A DNA stretch of 32,467 nucleotides, from contig JAQUAU010000004.1 of the NCBI GenBank assembly GCA_028687085.1, positions 1 through 32,467 of the forward strand, in the 5' to 3' direction. A model generated the notes under the pieces. The model made no database searches. It was not told the origin of the DNA and worked only from the letters and a program-made list of their open reading frames with translations. Origin of the DNA: Minisyncoccota bacterium. GTDB lineage: Bacteria; Patescibacteriota; Minisyncoccia; Phycocordibacterales; Phycocordibacteraceae. The position numbers and the translations under genes were made by a program. Positions 8,029 to 16,242 of this stretch are shown here, piece after piece. Numbering within the stretch: position 1 is the stretch's first letter; each line of letters begins with the position of its first letter.

Positions 8029-8574
8029 ATGATCCGACACATTCGCGGGCGAGTGCTCTCAGTCGGCCCTACGAGCGCCGTCATAGAAGTCGCGGGCTTC
8101 GGTGTCGAGGTGCGCATGAGCGCACCACAGACCCTTTCTGTCGACACTGAAGCGAGCCTCGCCACGCACCTTGCGGTTAAACAGGACGGCATGGAGCTCT
8201 ACGGCTTTGCCGACAGCTCTGATCGCGACTTCTTCGAACTCATCCTTACCGTCTCGGGCGTCGGGCCGAAGACCGCGCTCTCGGTCTTGCGCCGAAGCGC
8301 GCGCGAAGCGCTTGAGGGAGCCATCGGCACGCGCGATCTGAATTATCTCACCAAGATCGTGGGCCTCGGCAAGAAGAGCGCCGAGAAGATGCTGGTCGAG
8401 CTTGCCGACAAGGTGGGACCCCGCGCCCATGACAACGCCGACGGCGAAGTGTTCGACACGCTTGTCGCCCTTGGCTACACCGAACGCGAGGCGCGCACCG
8501 CGCTTCAGGCGATTCCCGAGGGCATCGCTGGAAAGGACGCCCGGCTTAAGGCGGCGCTCTCTGCTCACGCATGA
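8029..8574 (+). CDS. ruvA: Holliday junction branch migration protein RuvA
   Basis: MIRHIRGRVLSVGPTSAVIEVAGFGVEV, FFELILTVSGVGPKTALSVL, LTKIVGLGKKSAEKMLVEL HhH motifs. Confidence 0.96.
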   Translation: MIRHIRGRVLSVGPTSAVIEVAGFGVEVRMSAPQTLSVDTEASLATHLAVKQDGMELYGFADSSDRDFFELILTVSGVGPKTALSVLRRSAREALEGAIGTRDLNYLTKIVGLGKKSAEKMLVELADKVGPRAHDNADGEVFDTLVALGYTEREARTALQAIPEGIAGKDARLKAALSAHA

Positions 8575-9800
8575 GACACGTGCGACGAACGCTCCTCGCT
8601 CCCTATCACTACGCACTCGCAGTGCTCGCGGCGTTCCGATACGACTTTCCTGCGAAGAAGCTCACCGTCATCGGCGTGACCGGCACCAAGGGCAAATCAT
8701 CCGTCGCAGAGATGCTCTATGCGATACTCACGGCCGCCGGGCACCCAACAGCGCTCGCTGGCACGATCCGTTTCGTCATCGGCACAGAGTCTCGGCCGAA
8801 CCTCTTCAAAATGACCCTGCCCGGCCGCGGATTTATCCAGAAATTCCTCGCCGAAGCGCTCACAAAGCGGTGCACGCATGTGGTCGTCGAGATTACGAGT
8901 GAGGCGGCGCTCCAATATCGACACTGGGGTCTCGCGCTCGACGCGCTCATCTTCACGAATCTTCAGAAGGAACACGTAGAGTCGCACGGATCGATGGACA
9001 ACTATTTCAACGCGAAGTTCGCCATCGCCCGTGCGCTCCAACGTTCGCCGAAGCGCCCGCGCAGCATTATCGCGAATAGCGATGACGCTTACGGCGGGAA
9101 GTTTCTTTCGCTTCCGGTCGAGAAGCGCGCGCCCTTCTCGCTCACCGACGCGACTGGCGTGCAGACGAGCGAGCAGGGTGTCTCATTTTCGTACAAGAAT
9201 ATTCCCTTCACACTCTCACTCCCGGGGACGTTCACTATCTTAAATGCGCTTGCTGCGATAAAGGCCGCTGAATCGCTTGGCGTGCCGCTTACCACGTGCG
9301 CGAAGGCTCTGCGCGAGCTCTCGCACATCAGCGGCCGCGTCGAGCGCATCGAAGCCGGACAAGACTTCATCGCCGTCGTGGACTACGCGCACACACCTGA
9401 CTCGCTTACAGCCTTATACAGCGCGTTCCCTCATCAAAGAAAAATATGTGTGCTCGGCAACACCGGCGGCGGACGCGATACCTGGAAGCGACCGGAGATG
9501 GGCCGCATCGCCGATGAGTCGTGTGAAAAAGTCATTCTCACCAATGAAGATCCGTATGATGAAGACCCTCGCGCGATTGTAGATGCGATGGCGGAGGGCA
9601 TGAAACGACAACCGCACATCATCATGAACCGGCGGGAAGCGATACGTGCCGCACTCCGCGCCGCGCGCGCGGGCGATGCGGTGCTGATTTCCGGCAAGGG
9701 CACCGACCCATATATCATGGAGGCGCACGGGACAAAGACGCCCTGGAGCGATGCTCGTGTTGTCCGCGAAGAGCTCGAGCACCTTTTGAAAGAAGTTTGA
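8571..9800 (+). CDS. Mur ligase family protein (MurE-like UDP-N-acetylmuramyl peptide synthetase)
   Basis: GVTGTKGKSSVAEMLYAIL P-loop, EITSEAALQYRH, IFTNLQKEHVESHGSMDNYFNAK, VDYAHTPDSLTALYSAF, VILTNEDPYDEDP, DAVLISGKGTDPYI; start overlaps ruvA stop (ATGA). Confidence 0.92.
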   Translation: MRHVRRTLLAPYHYALAVLAAFRYDFPAKKLTVIGVTGTKGKSSVAEMLYAILTAAGHPTALAGTIRFVIGTESRPNLFKMTLPGRGFIQKFLAEALTKRCTHVVVEITSEAALQYRHWGLALDALIFTNLQKEHVESHGSMDNYFNAKFAIARALQRSPKRPRSIIANSDDAYGGKFLSLPVEKRAPFSLTDATGVQTSEQGVSFSYKNIPFTLSLPGTFTILNALAAIKAAESLGVPLTTCAKALRELSHISGRVERIEAGQDFIAVVDYAHTPDSLTALYSAFPHQRKICVLGNTGGGRDTWKRPEMGRIADESCEKVILTNEDPYDEDPRAIVDAMAEGMKRQPHIIMNRREAIRAALRAARAGDAVLISGKGTDPYIMEAHGTKTPWSDARVVREELEHLLKEV

Positions 9801-9813
9801 TACAATTCCCCCA

Positions 9814-10773
9814 ATGGGTGATATGCATGACGCGTGGTTCTTCATAGGCGTATTCGTCTTCATCTTCCTTATCTGGATCGCAACCGGAGGTCCGCTCCAT
9901 CCGATTGCCTTTACCGGTCCGGCCCTCTCTCAGCCGCAAGAGCTCGGCGGCGGGACCTATCTCTCACTCCCGCGAGCGCCATTTAGCATCGGGAACACAA
10001 ACGCTTCGCTTCCCGGCTCCTCCGGTGGCAGCGTCTCAGCGGGCACGGTTAATAATCCCGTCCCCGCCTTTACCGGCGGAACGCTCTTCGGCACACCTTC
10101 GCCCTATCGCGGTCTCGTTCAGCTGAATCACTATGTCTCGGGCGCCGGCTCCGGAGACCCGAGAAATGAATACGTCGAGATACGCGTTGCAGGGGATGCG
10201 CGCATGCCCGTCGACCTCTCCGGGTGGATGCTCGTGAGTGAAGTGAGCGGCAGTGCCGCCTCGGTACCGAAAGGGACCGAGGTACCCACGAGCGGTATCG
10301 TGAACGCATCGGAGCCGATTATTCTCTCTCCGGGAGATCGAGCGATTGTCGTTTCCGGGCGATCGCCTATCGGAGCCTCATTTCGCGAGAATAAGTGCAT
10401 CGGCTATTTCAACACCTTTCAGAGTTTCTATCCGAGCCTGCCGCAGAATTGCCCAACGCCCTCCGACGAGCTCTCCTCTTTCTACGGCGCCGGCTACGCT
10501 CGTGATACCGCCTGTATCGACTCGGTGAGCAAGCTCTCGCGCTGCCAGGTCATGCTCACGCCTCCGGCCGGCGCCTCGGGCGCCTGTCAGAGCTTCATGG
10601 TGAAGTACCTCAATTACAACGGCTGCGTAGACGCGCACCGAGGCGATGCCGACTTCACGGGCTCGACATGGCGCATCTATCTTGGCCGCACCAATTCAAT
10701 GTGGCGCACCACGCGCGAGTTCGTGAAATTGCTCGACGTGAACGGTAAGACGGTGGATGCGTTTTCGTATTAA
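9814..10773 (+). CDS. Membrane-anchored protein with lamin-tail-domain-like region
   Basis: N-terminal TM (AWFFIGVFVFIFLIWIATGG) then NEYVEIRVAGDARMPVDLSGWMLVSEVSG...VPKGTEVP...EPIILSPGDRAIVVSG resembles LTD fold. Confidence 0.6.
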   Translation: MGDMHDAWFFIGVFVFIFLIWIATGGPLHPIAFTGPALSQPQELGGGTYLSLPRAPFSIGNTNASLPGSSGGSVSAGTVNNPVPAFTGGTLFGTPSPYRGLVQLNHYVSGAGSGDPRNEYVEIRVAGDARMPVDLSGWMLVSEVSGSAASVPKGTEVPTSGIVNASEPIILSPGDRAIVVSGRSPIGASFRENKCIGYFNTFQSFYPSLPQNCPTPSDELSSFYGAGYARDTACIDSVSKLSRCQVMLTPPAGASGACQSFMVKYLNYNGCVDAHRGDADFTGSTWRIYLGRTNSMWRTTREFVKLLDVNGKTVDAFSY

Positions 10774-10776
10774 TTG

Positions 10777-10849
10777 TGCGCCCGGCAGGGAACGATCCTG
10801 CGACCTTCTCCTTAAAAGGGAGCTGCTCTACCAGCTGAGCTACGGGCGC
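10777..10849 (-). tRNA. tRNA-Lys(TTT)
   Basis: Reverse complement GCGCCCGTAGCTCAGCTGGTAGAGCAGCTCC-CTTTTAA-GGAGAAGGTCGCAGGATCGTTCCCTGCCGGGCGCA. Confidence 0.93.
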
Positions 10850-10894
10850 GGTAATTACAAACTAGCACAAGAATGCTACTGCACAATAGAAAAA

Positions 10895-10917
10895 ATCGGC
10901 CGCGAGAGGCGGCCGAT
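10895..10917 (-). terminator. Intrinsic terminator of the 10931..11245 gene
   Basis: ATCGGCCGC-(5)-GCGGCCGAT followed by TTTTT on the minus strand. Confidence 0.88.
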
Positions 10918-10930
10918 CTGAGGTGCTGCG

Positions 10931-11245
10931 TTATCCGTCGACTTCGTAGAGACTACGGATCTTCCATTTCACTTCTCTCGCGCGGTTTTCGACTGCCTCG
11001 AGAGCCCATCCGAGGATAAGCATCCCCGCCATACACACGAAACAGAGAACAAGCGGGAGCGCTCCGTACACCTCCATGGGGGTCATACTAGCCGGCCTCA
11101 GAGACCTGAGTACCCCAAGGACAAGCAGACCGACGAGGACTGCGCCACTCGCGATGAAGAATCTGCGCCTTCTCTTTTTCACTTCAGGCAAAATGGCTTC
11201 GAGTTGTTCTGTCAGCTGCCGTTCCTCAAGCGCTATAGCGTCCAT
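10931..11245 (-). CDS. Hypothetical two-TM membrane protein
   Basis: 104 aa, two hydrophobic helices, AAAGGAGGTG RBS, own terminator. Confidence 0.78.
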   Translation of the reverse strand: MDAIALEERQLTEQLEAILPEVKKRRRRFFIASGAVLVGLLVLGVLRSLRPASMTPMEVYGALPLVLCFVCMAGMLILGWALEAVENRAREVKWKIRSLYEVDG

Positions 11246-11340
11246 GCTTCACCTCCTTTCTATCGCCCGAAACACTCGGGCTCCTTCATTAAGAATAGTA
11301 CATCTGCACGACCGCAATATCGTTTTGCACCTCCACACCA

Positions 11341-12033
11341 CTAAACCGAAAGTGCGAAATGTTCGAGAGACAACGACAGGTCGAGACCGCCGCGGCGGGA
11401 ATTTTGTAAAAGCTCGATAAGGGCGAGCGAGAGCGCTCGCGATTCTGCTGGCGACCACACACGACTACCCTTCTCCATCAGGTCGCGCGCTTTCCAGTGC
11501 AAGAGGCCGTGAAGCATCTCGGGCGCGTCGCCGGCGCGGAGCGCGCGATTCACCTCCAGCCAGAGCTTCTCGCGACTGCGTGCAGAAAGCGCGTTCACCA
11601 GACCACTGTTAAAGCCTCGCGCCTCGATCGAGGCAGCCCGCTTGTCGAATGTATATTCTTTTGTCGCCTTGGCGACGAGCTTCTTCGCCTTTGCCGCTGC
11701 GAGCTTGGGCGCGAGGATAACGATGGCGTTGTCAGAGGCGACAAGCGCATCAAGATGTTCTTCGAGAATGCTCCCTGCATTCTCTTGTGTATCGCTCTCC
11801 TCGTCTGTGCTTGCCGCGCGCGCGGCAGGAAACGGGTCGTCAATGAGCACCAGGAGGCGCGAGACGAAGAGTCCGCCCGAGAGCGCAGCGTCCTCGAGCG
11901 CCGCACTCGAGAGCTCCTCGCGCGTAAGCCGAACATAGGCGAGATTCGGCTCCTTCTTTCTCGCTGCTGCCACCCACTCAAACGCCTTCGCGCGCACTCT
12001 TTCAACATCTGTGCCGTGAAAGAGATAAATCAT
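11341..12033 (-). CDS. DNA polymerase III delta subunit-like protein (HolA-like)
   Basis: MIYLFHGTDVERVRAKAFEWV..., LLVLIDDPFP..., NAIVILAPKLAAAKAKKL..., C-terminal helical collar-like region; overlaps polA stop. Confidence 0.65.
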   Translation of the reverse strand: MIYLFHGTDVERVRAKAFEWVAAARKKEPNLAYVRLTREELSSAALEDAALSGGLFVSRLLVLIDDPFPAARAASTDEESDTQENAGSILEEHLDALVASDNAIVILAPKLAAAKAKKLVAKATKEYTFDKRAASIEARGFNSGLVNALSARSREKLWLEVNRALRAGDAPEMLHGLLHWKARDLMEKGSRVWSPAESRALSLALIELLQNSRRGGLDLSLSLEHFALSV

Positions 12034-14441
12034 GTCGTGTGCATCGAACCCCAATCGGCTCCCGACTTCATCGTCGCGATGAGCGGCACACCACGCGATT
12101 CTTTTGTCGATATGACCGACTCCATGATGTCTTTTATCTTTGCACTCAAAGCACCGATGCGCGAATCGCGTATCTCATATACAAGTTCGTCGTGCACCTG
12201 GAGCAGGAGATAGGCATCGCCCCGCGCCTTCTCCTGCTCCAGCATTTTATCTATCCGCACCATCGCGAGCTTGATGATGTCTGCCGAGGTTCCCTGCAGG
12301 GGCGCATTGATCGCCATGCGCTCGGCCTGCGCGCGCACATACGGCAGAGACGACTTCATCTCGGGGAACTGGCGGCGGCGACCGAGAAGCGTTTCGGTGT
12401 AGCCGTATTTGCGCGCGAAGCCCTTTGTACTCTCGAGATATTCTGAAAGTGTCTTGAACGTACTGAAATAGTCCTCGAGATACTGATGCGCCTCGGCCGT
12501 CGTCGAGCCAAGCTGGGCGCGGAGCGCGTTCACGCCCATGCCGTAGAGGATGCCGAAGTTGATCACCTTTGCTCGCCGCCGCATCTCGAGATCAACCGCC
12601 TCGGGCGCCACATGAAAGACTTGTGCGGCAACTTCTGTATGCACATCGCGGCCGCTCGTGAAGATATTGCAGAGCTTCTCGTCGCCCGAGAGGATGGCGG
12701 CGAGCCGCAGTTCTATCTGCGAATAGTCGAGCGCCAACAGCGTGAAGCCCGGAGGCGCGACGAAGGCATGGCGGATCATCTGCCCCCGCTTAGAGTGGAG
12801 CGGAATATTCTGCAAGTTCGGATCTTGGCTCGCCATGCGGCCGGTCGTGGTGCCGGTCTGGATAAACCGCGCGTGCAAGCGGTTCTCGCCGTCGAGCAGG
12901 GGCGGCAGATTGTCGATATAGGTGGAGAGGAGTTTCTTCAGCTCGCGATACTCGAGAATATCGCTCACGATTGCGTGCTCGCCGCGTATCTTCTCGAGCT
13001 CACTTTCGCGCGTCGAGCGCTGGCCGCCCGCTGTCTTCTTCTGTTTTTCGGGGACGATGTGGAGTTCGTCGAAGAGCACTACGCCCAGCTGCTGCGGCGA
13101 GTTCACATTAAACTCATGCCCCGCCGCTTGGTAGATGCTTTTCTCGATCTTTTCAAGTTCGCTGCGATAGGTCGTCGCGAGCTTCTTCAGCATGTTCGGG
13201 TCGACAAGCACCCCGCGCGTTTCCATTCGCGCGATGACCGGAATAAGCGGCTTCTCAATCTCCTCGTACACCTTGCGCACCTTCCCGAGCTCTGCAAGTT
13301 GCTTTTCGAGTTCGGCATAGGCCGCATCAAACTTTCGCTCCTTGGTGAAGGCGAGGATGTCATCAAGCGAGGGGTTCGTAAATTCGGATGAGATAAGCCA
13401 GAGCATCGCACTCGCCTCTTCGAGACGTCCCGGCGCGATTGGTGAAGACTCTGGCGCAGCGCCCTCTCGATCATCATCCGTTGTATGCGGATCCAGAGGT
13501 TCATCACATCGCGCCGGGACGTCGAACATTTTGCGTATCCGCTCCTTTAACGTCCTGAAGCCGAACTCGTCGCACATGGCGAACAGCTTTTGTGCATCGA
13601 TGTTCTCGCGCCACACCTGTTCCGGTAGCGTGAAGGCGATTGGTGCGTCGAGCCGAATCGTGGCGAGCGACTTCGAGAAACGCGCGTCCTCTTCGTGCTC
13701 CCGCAAGAGGCCGATCATGCGTGCTTTGATACCCTTTTTGAGAAATACCTCGTCGCCCTTTTTCAGTGCGGCGTATATTTTCTCGATAGAACCGAAACCG
13801 GTGATGAGCTCAGTCGCTGTCTTCTCACCGATGCCTGGGACGCCCTTGATATTGTCAGAAGGGTCGCCGCGCAGGCCTTTAAAATCGGGAATGAGCGCGG
13901 GGAGAAAGCCGAACCGCTCCACCACCGCCTTCTCGTCATAGAGAATCGTATCGTTGATGCCCTTCTTCAGCGTGTACACCTGCACGCGCTTGTCGTCGAC
14001 GAGCTGGAGCGTATCCATGTCACCCGAGGCGATGATAACGTCGACGTCTTTTTCTCCTATGAGCTCGTGCGCGATAGTGCCGAGCAAGTCGTCAGCCTCG
14101 AACCCTTCGCGCTCGTAGAGCGGAATGGAGAATGCCTCAAAGACCTTCCTTGAGGAGGTGAGTTGGAGCGCGAGTGCGTCATCCAGCTTCACGCGCGTGC
14201 CCTTATACCCCTCATAGGCCTCGTGGCGGATGGTCGGCTTCGGCAGGTCGTAGCAAGCGGCGATATAATCCGGTTTCAAGTCAGTAATAATCTTAAGCAG
14301 CATCGCGACGAGGCCGTAGAGCGCGCCTGTCGGTGCGCCGGTCGGGCCGGTAAAGTCCGGAAGCGCGTGGTACGCGCGATGAATGATCGCGTGCGTATCG
14401 AGGAGCACGATGCGTTTCTTCGTGCGTATTTTTTTAGCCAT
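12030..14441 (-). CDS. polA: DNA polymerase I (5'-3' exonuclease plus polymerase; 3'-5' exonuclease region reduced)
   Basis: IVLLDTHAIIHRAYHALP..., GDPSDNIKGVPGIGEKTA, TGRMASQDPNLQNIP, LLALDYSQIELRLAAILSGD, RRRAKVINFGILYGMG, LLQVHDELVYEI. Confidence 0.96.
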   Translation of the reverse strand: MAKKIRTKKRIVLLDTHAIIHRAYHALPDFTGPTGAPTGALYGLVAMLLKIITDLKPDYIAACYDLPKPTIRHEAYEGYKGTRVKLDDALALQLTSSRKVFEAFSIPLYEREGFEADDLLGTIAHELIGEKDVDVIIASGDMDTLQLVDDKRVQVYTLKKGINDTILYDEKAVVERFGFLPALIPDFKGLRGDPSDNIKGVPGIGEKTATELITGFGSIEKIYAALKKGDEVFLKKGIKARMIGLLREHEEDARFSKSLATIRLDAPIAFTLPEQVWRENIDAQKLFAMCDEFGFRTLKERIRKMFDVPARCDEPLDPHTTDDDREGAAPESSPIAPGRLEEASAMLWLISSEFTNPSLDDILAFTKERKFDAAYAELEKQLAELGKVRKVYEEIEKPLIPVIARMETRGVLVDPNMLKKLATTYRSELEKIEKSIYQAAGHEFNVNSPQQLGVVLFDELHIVPEKQKKTAGGQRSTRESELEKIRGEHAIVSDILEYRELKKLLSTYIDNLPPLLDGENRLHARFIQTGTTTGRMASQDPNLQNIPLHSKRGQMIRHAFVAPPGFTLLALDYSQIELRLAAILSGDEKLCNIFTSGRDVHTEVAAQVFHVAPEAVDLEMRRRAKVINFGILYGMGVNALRAQLGSTTAEAHQYLEDYFSTFKTLSEYLESTKGFARKYGYTETLLGRRRQFPEMKSSLPYVRAQAERMAINAPLQGTSADIIKLAMVRIDKMLEQEKARGDAYLLLQVHDELVYEIRDSRIGALSAKIKDIMESVISTKESRGVPLIATMKSGADWGSMHTT

Positions 14442-14871
14442 AGGAAATAACACGCGCGTCATCGTCTTCGACCAGAATGGAAATCTTCACCGCAGGTGCA
14501 GGGAGCGTGTCGGCCACCTTCTCGGGCCACTCGAGCATGATGAGGTTCCCCGCGTCCTGCAGAAGTTCGTCAAATCCGAGTGCGGCAAGTTCTTTCCCCG
14601 ACTCGAGCCGATAGGCATCGATATGGATCAGTCGTTTAAACTTGGAAGTCGAACTTCCAAGTTTATAGATCTTTTCAAGCACGAAGGTCGGGCTGGTGAG
14701 CACCTCATCGACGCCGAGAACGCGTGCAACCGACTTCGTGAAGGCAGTCTTCCCCGCCCCGAGCTCGCCGGTAAGCGTTATGAGCGTCGCACCCTCTCCG
14801 GGAACGAGCTCTCCGACAAGACGAGTGGCCTCCTCATCGAGCTCGGCGAGCGTTCGGATAACCTTTTCCAT
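14434..14871 (-). CDS. tsaE: tRNA threonylcarbamoyladenosine biosynthesis ATPase TsaE
   Basis: LTGELGAGKTAFTKSVARVLGV, SPTFVLEKIY, IHIDAYRL, IMLEWPEKV. Confidence 0.94.
   Translation of the reverse strand: MEKVIRTLAELDEEATRLVGELVPGEGATLITLTGELGAGKTAFTKSVARVLGVDEVLTSPTFVLEKIYKLGSSTSKFKRLIHIDAYRLESGKELAALGFDELLQDAGNLIMLEWPEKVADTLPAPAVKISILVEDDDARVISYG
14637..14665. repeat. Perfect 13-bp inverted repeat inside tsaE
   Basis: TAAACTTGGAAGT-CGA-ACTTCCAAGTTTA. Confidence 0.93.
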
Positions 14872-14890
14872 AGACTCTAATTGTACCGCT

Positions 14891-14939
14891 GAAAAAGAAA
14901 GTGCGCCCGCCACAACTTCGCAGATGTTGGCGGGCGCAC
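14891..14939 (-). terminator. Terminator repeat copy 1 (downstream of 14972..15721)
   Basis: 49-nt sequence identical to 15812..15860; GTGCGCCCGCC...GGCGGGCGCAC stem followed by TTTCTTTTTC on minus strand. Confidence 0.9.
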
Positions 14940-14971
14940 AAGATCAAACCTGAAGACCAGAGAGACCGCAG

Positions 14972-15721
14972 CTAATCAAGGATACGAAAACTCCCCCAGC
15001 CGAAATATTCCAACACTTTCTGCGTATGCTGTTTCGGCAACTGAAGATCGGCGGACACCTTATTGACGACAGTGTCTCGATTGCCCTCCGAAAGGAATGG
15101 GCCGTCGCCATTACCGAATTCGAGTGCTCTCAGTTTTTCTCGTGTCTTAACGAGCGACTGACGACAGTCCCGCGCGGGCGAATTCACCATGATGTCGAAT
15201 GGCGACAACGTAAGGAGATCCCGAATGGTGATCTGTTCCCACGGAACTTGGCCTTCAAACTTCTCTTCTCTTGGCCGACTCAGGATTCTTCTAACCCCAG
15301 TCATTGCAGGAAGAGACATCCCGAGAGCTATCGCCGGACAGCATTTAAGCTTTTCTTTATTTCCACCCGCACGGTTGATGATTGCCTCGAACGCTCCGTC
15401 CATACTGAGTGCGAGCGGCGGCCAATGTTTCGGGGTTAAGCCGAGTGCAATGAGTCTTTCTGCGAACTTCCGGAATACGTGAGAAGCAGAACCGAAGCTT
15501 CCGTCAGACATGAGAGTAGGAAAGTCTCCCCACTCGGCAATAAGCTTGCCGACAGTGAGGTCTTTCTCGCGTTCATTCTGCTTCGAGCGCCATTCCTCGC
15601 GCTCGAATTCACTGCAATCGCGAGGCGGGTAGCCGCGCCAGTTCCTAAGAAAGCAAGTAGTAGTCGCCCTTCTGAGACCCAAATCAGTGATTCGTGTATC
15701 GAGTATTTTCTGAACTTTCAT
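14972..15721 (-). CDS. Hypothetical protein with two RNA polymerase alpha-CTD/HhH-like segments
   Basis: 249 aa; AAAAGGAG RBS; ILDTRITDLGLRRATTTCFLRNW...LTVGKLIAEW... and ITIRDLLTLSPFDIMVNSPARDCRQSLVKTREKLRALEFG resemble alpha-CTD. Confidence 0.75.
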   Translation of the reverse strand: MKVQKILDTRITDLGLRRATTTCFLRNWRGYPPRDCSEFEREEWRSKQNEREKDLTVGKLIAEWGDFPTLMSDGSFGSASHVFRKFAERLIALGLTPKHWPPLALSMDGAFEAIINRAGGNKEKLKCCPAIALGMSLPAMTGVRRILSRPREEKFEGQVPWEQITIRDLLTLSPFDIMVNSPARDCRQSLVKTREKLRALEFGNGDGPFLSEGNRDTVVNKVSADLQLPKQHTQKVLEYFGWGSFRILD

Positions 15722-15773
15722 TTGTGCTCTCCTTTTCTAAGCTGGTTTTATTCCGAATGACAATCTAACAGAG

Positions 15774-15801
15774 ATTATACTTAAAAATATATGTTCGTCA
15801 A
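15774..15801 (-). promoter_or_regulatory. Sigma70-type promoter for the 14972..15721 gene
   Basis: Minus strand TTGACG-N16-TATAAT. Confidence 0.75.
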
Positions 15802-15811
15802 GACATTTGCC

Positions 15812-15860
15812 GAAAAAGAAAGTGCGCCCGCCACAACTTCGCAGATGTTGGCGGGCGCAC
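15812..15860 (-). terminator. Terminator repeat copy 2 (downstream of 15878..16213)
   Basis: Identical 49 nt to 14891..14939. Confidence 0.9.
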
Positions 15861-15877
15861 GGGTTGAGGAAAGATCG

Positions 15878-16213
15878 TCACCATCGCCAGAATTTCCCAT
15901 CGGGACGACCGTAGTAACAGCAGGGGTACGTTGGATACAGAATCAGTGGCGGCGCAACGTACACGGGCGGCGGATAGACCGGAACCGGATACGCCGGGCC
16001 GTAATACAGCATCGGCCGTATCCGCTTGCAGATCCACTGCTGGTATTCTGCATACCAGACCCATTCGGCAGACGGGAGCGGACACGTCTCCTTCTCCTTC
16101 TTTTCTGCCTGAGGCGCGGGGGCTTTGGTGCCTGGATTCCAATCCGGTTTTGTGATCGGAATGGCGCACCCAGAGAGTAACGCCAACAGACAAAGAACAA
16201 CTATTGTTTTCAT
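15878..16213 (-). CDS. Putative lipoprotein, Tyr/Pro-rich C-terminus
   Basis: MKTIVVLCLLALLSGCAIP: signal peptide with LLSGC lipobox; YYGPAYPVPVYPPPVYVAPPLILYPTYPCCYYG tail. Confidence 0.82.
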   Translation of the reverse strand: MKTIVVLCLLALLSGCAIPITKPDWNPGTKAPAPQAEKKEKETCPLPSAEWVWYAEYQQWICKRIRPMLYYGPAYPVPVYPPPVYVAPPLILYPTYPCCYYGRPDGKFWRW

Positions 16214-16242
16214 TGCAGCACTCCTGGTTATAGGCTTGGTAT

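Noticed and set aside
12486-13391. 301-aa plus-strand ORF
   Set aside because: Antisense to polA, which has full conserved motifs; GC-rich codon bias produces long spurious antisense ORFs.
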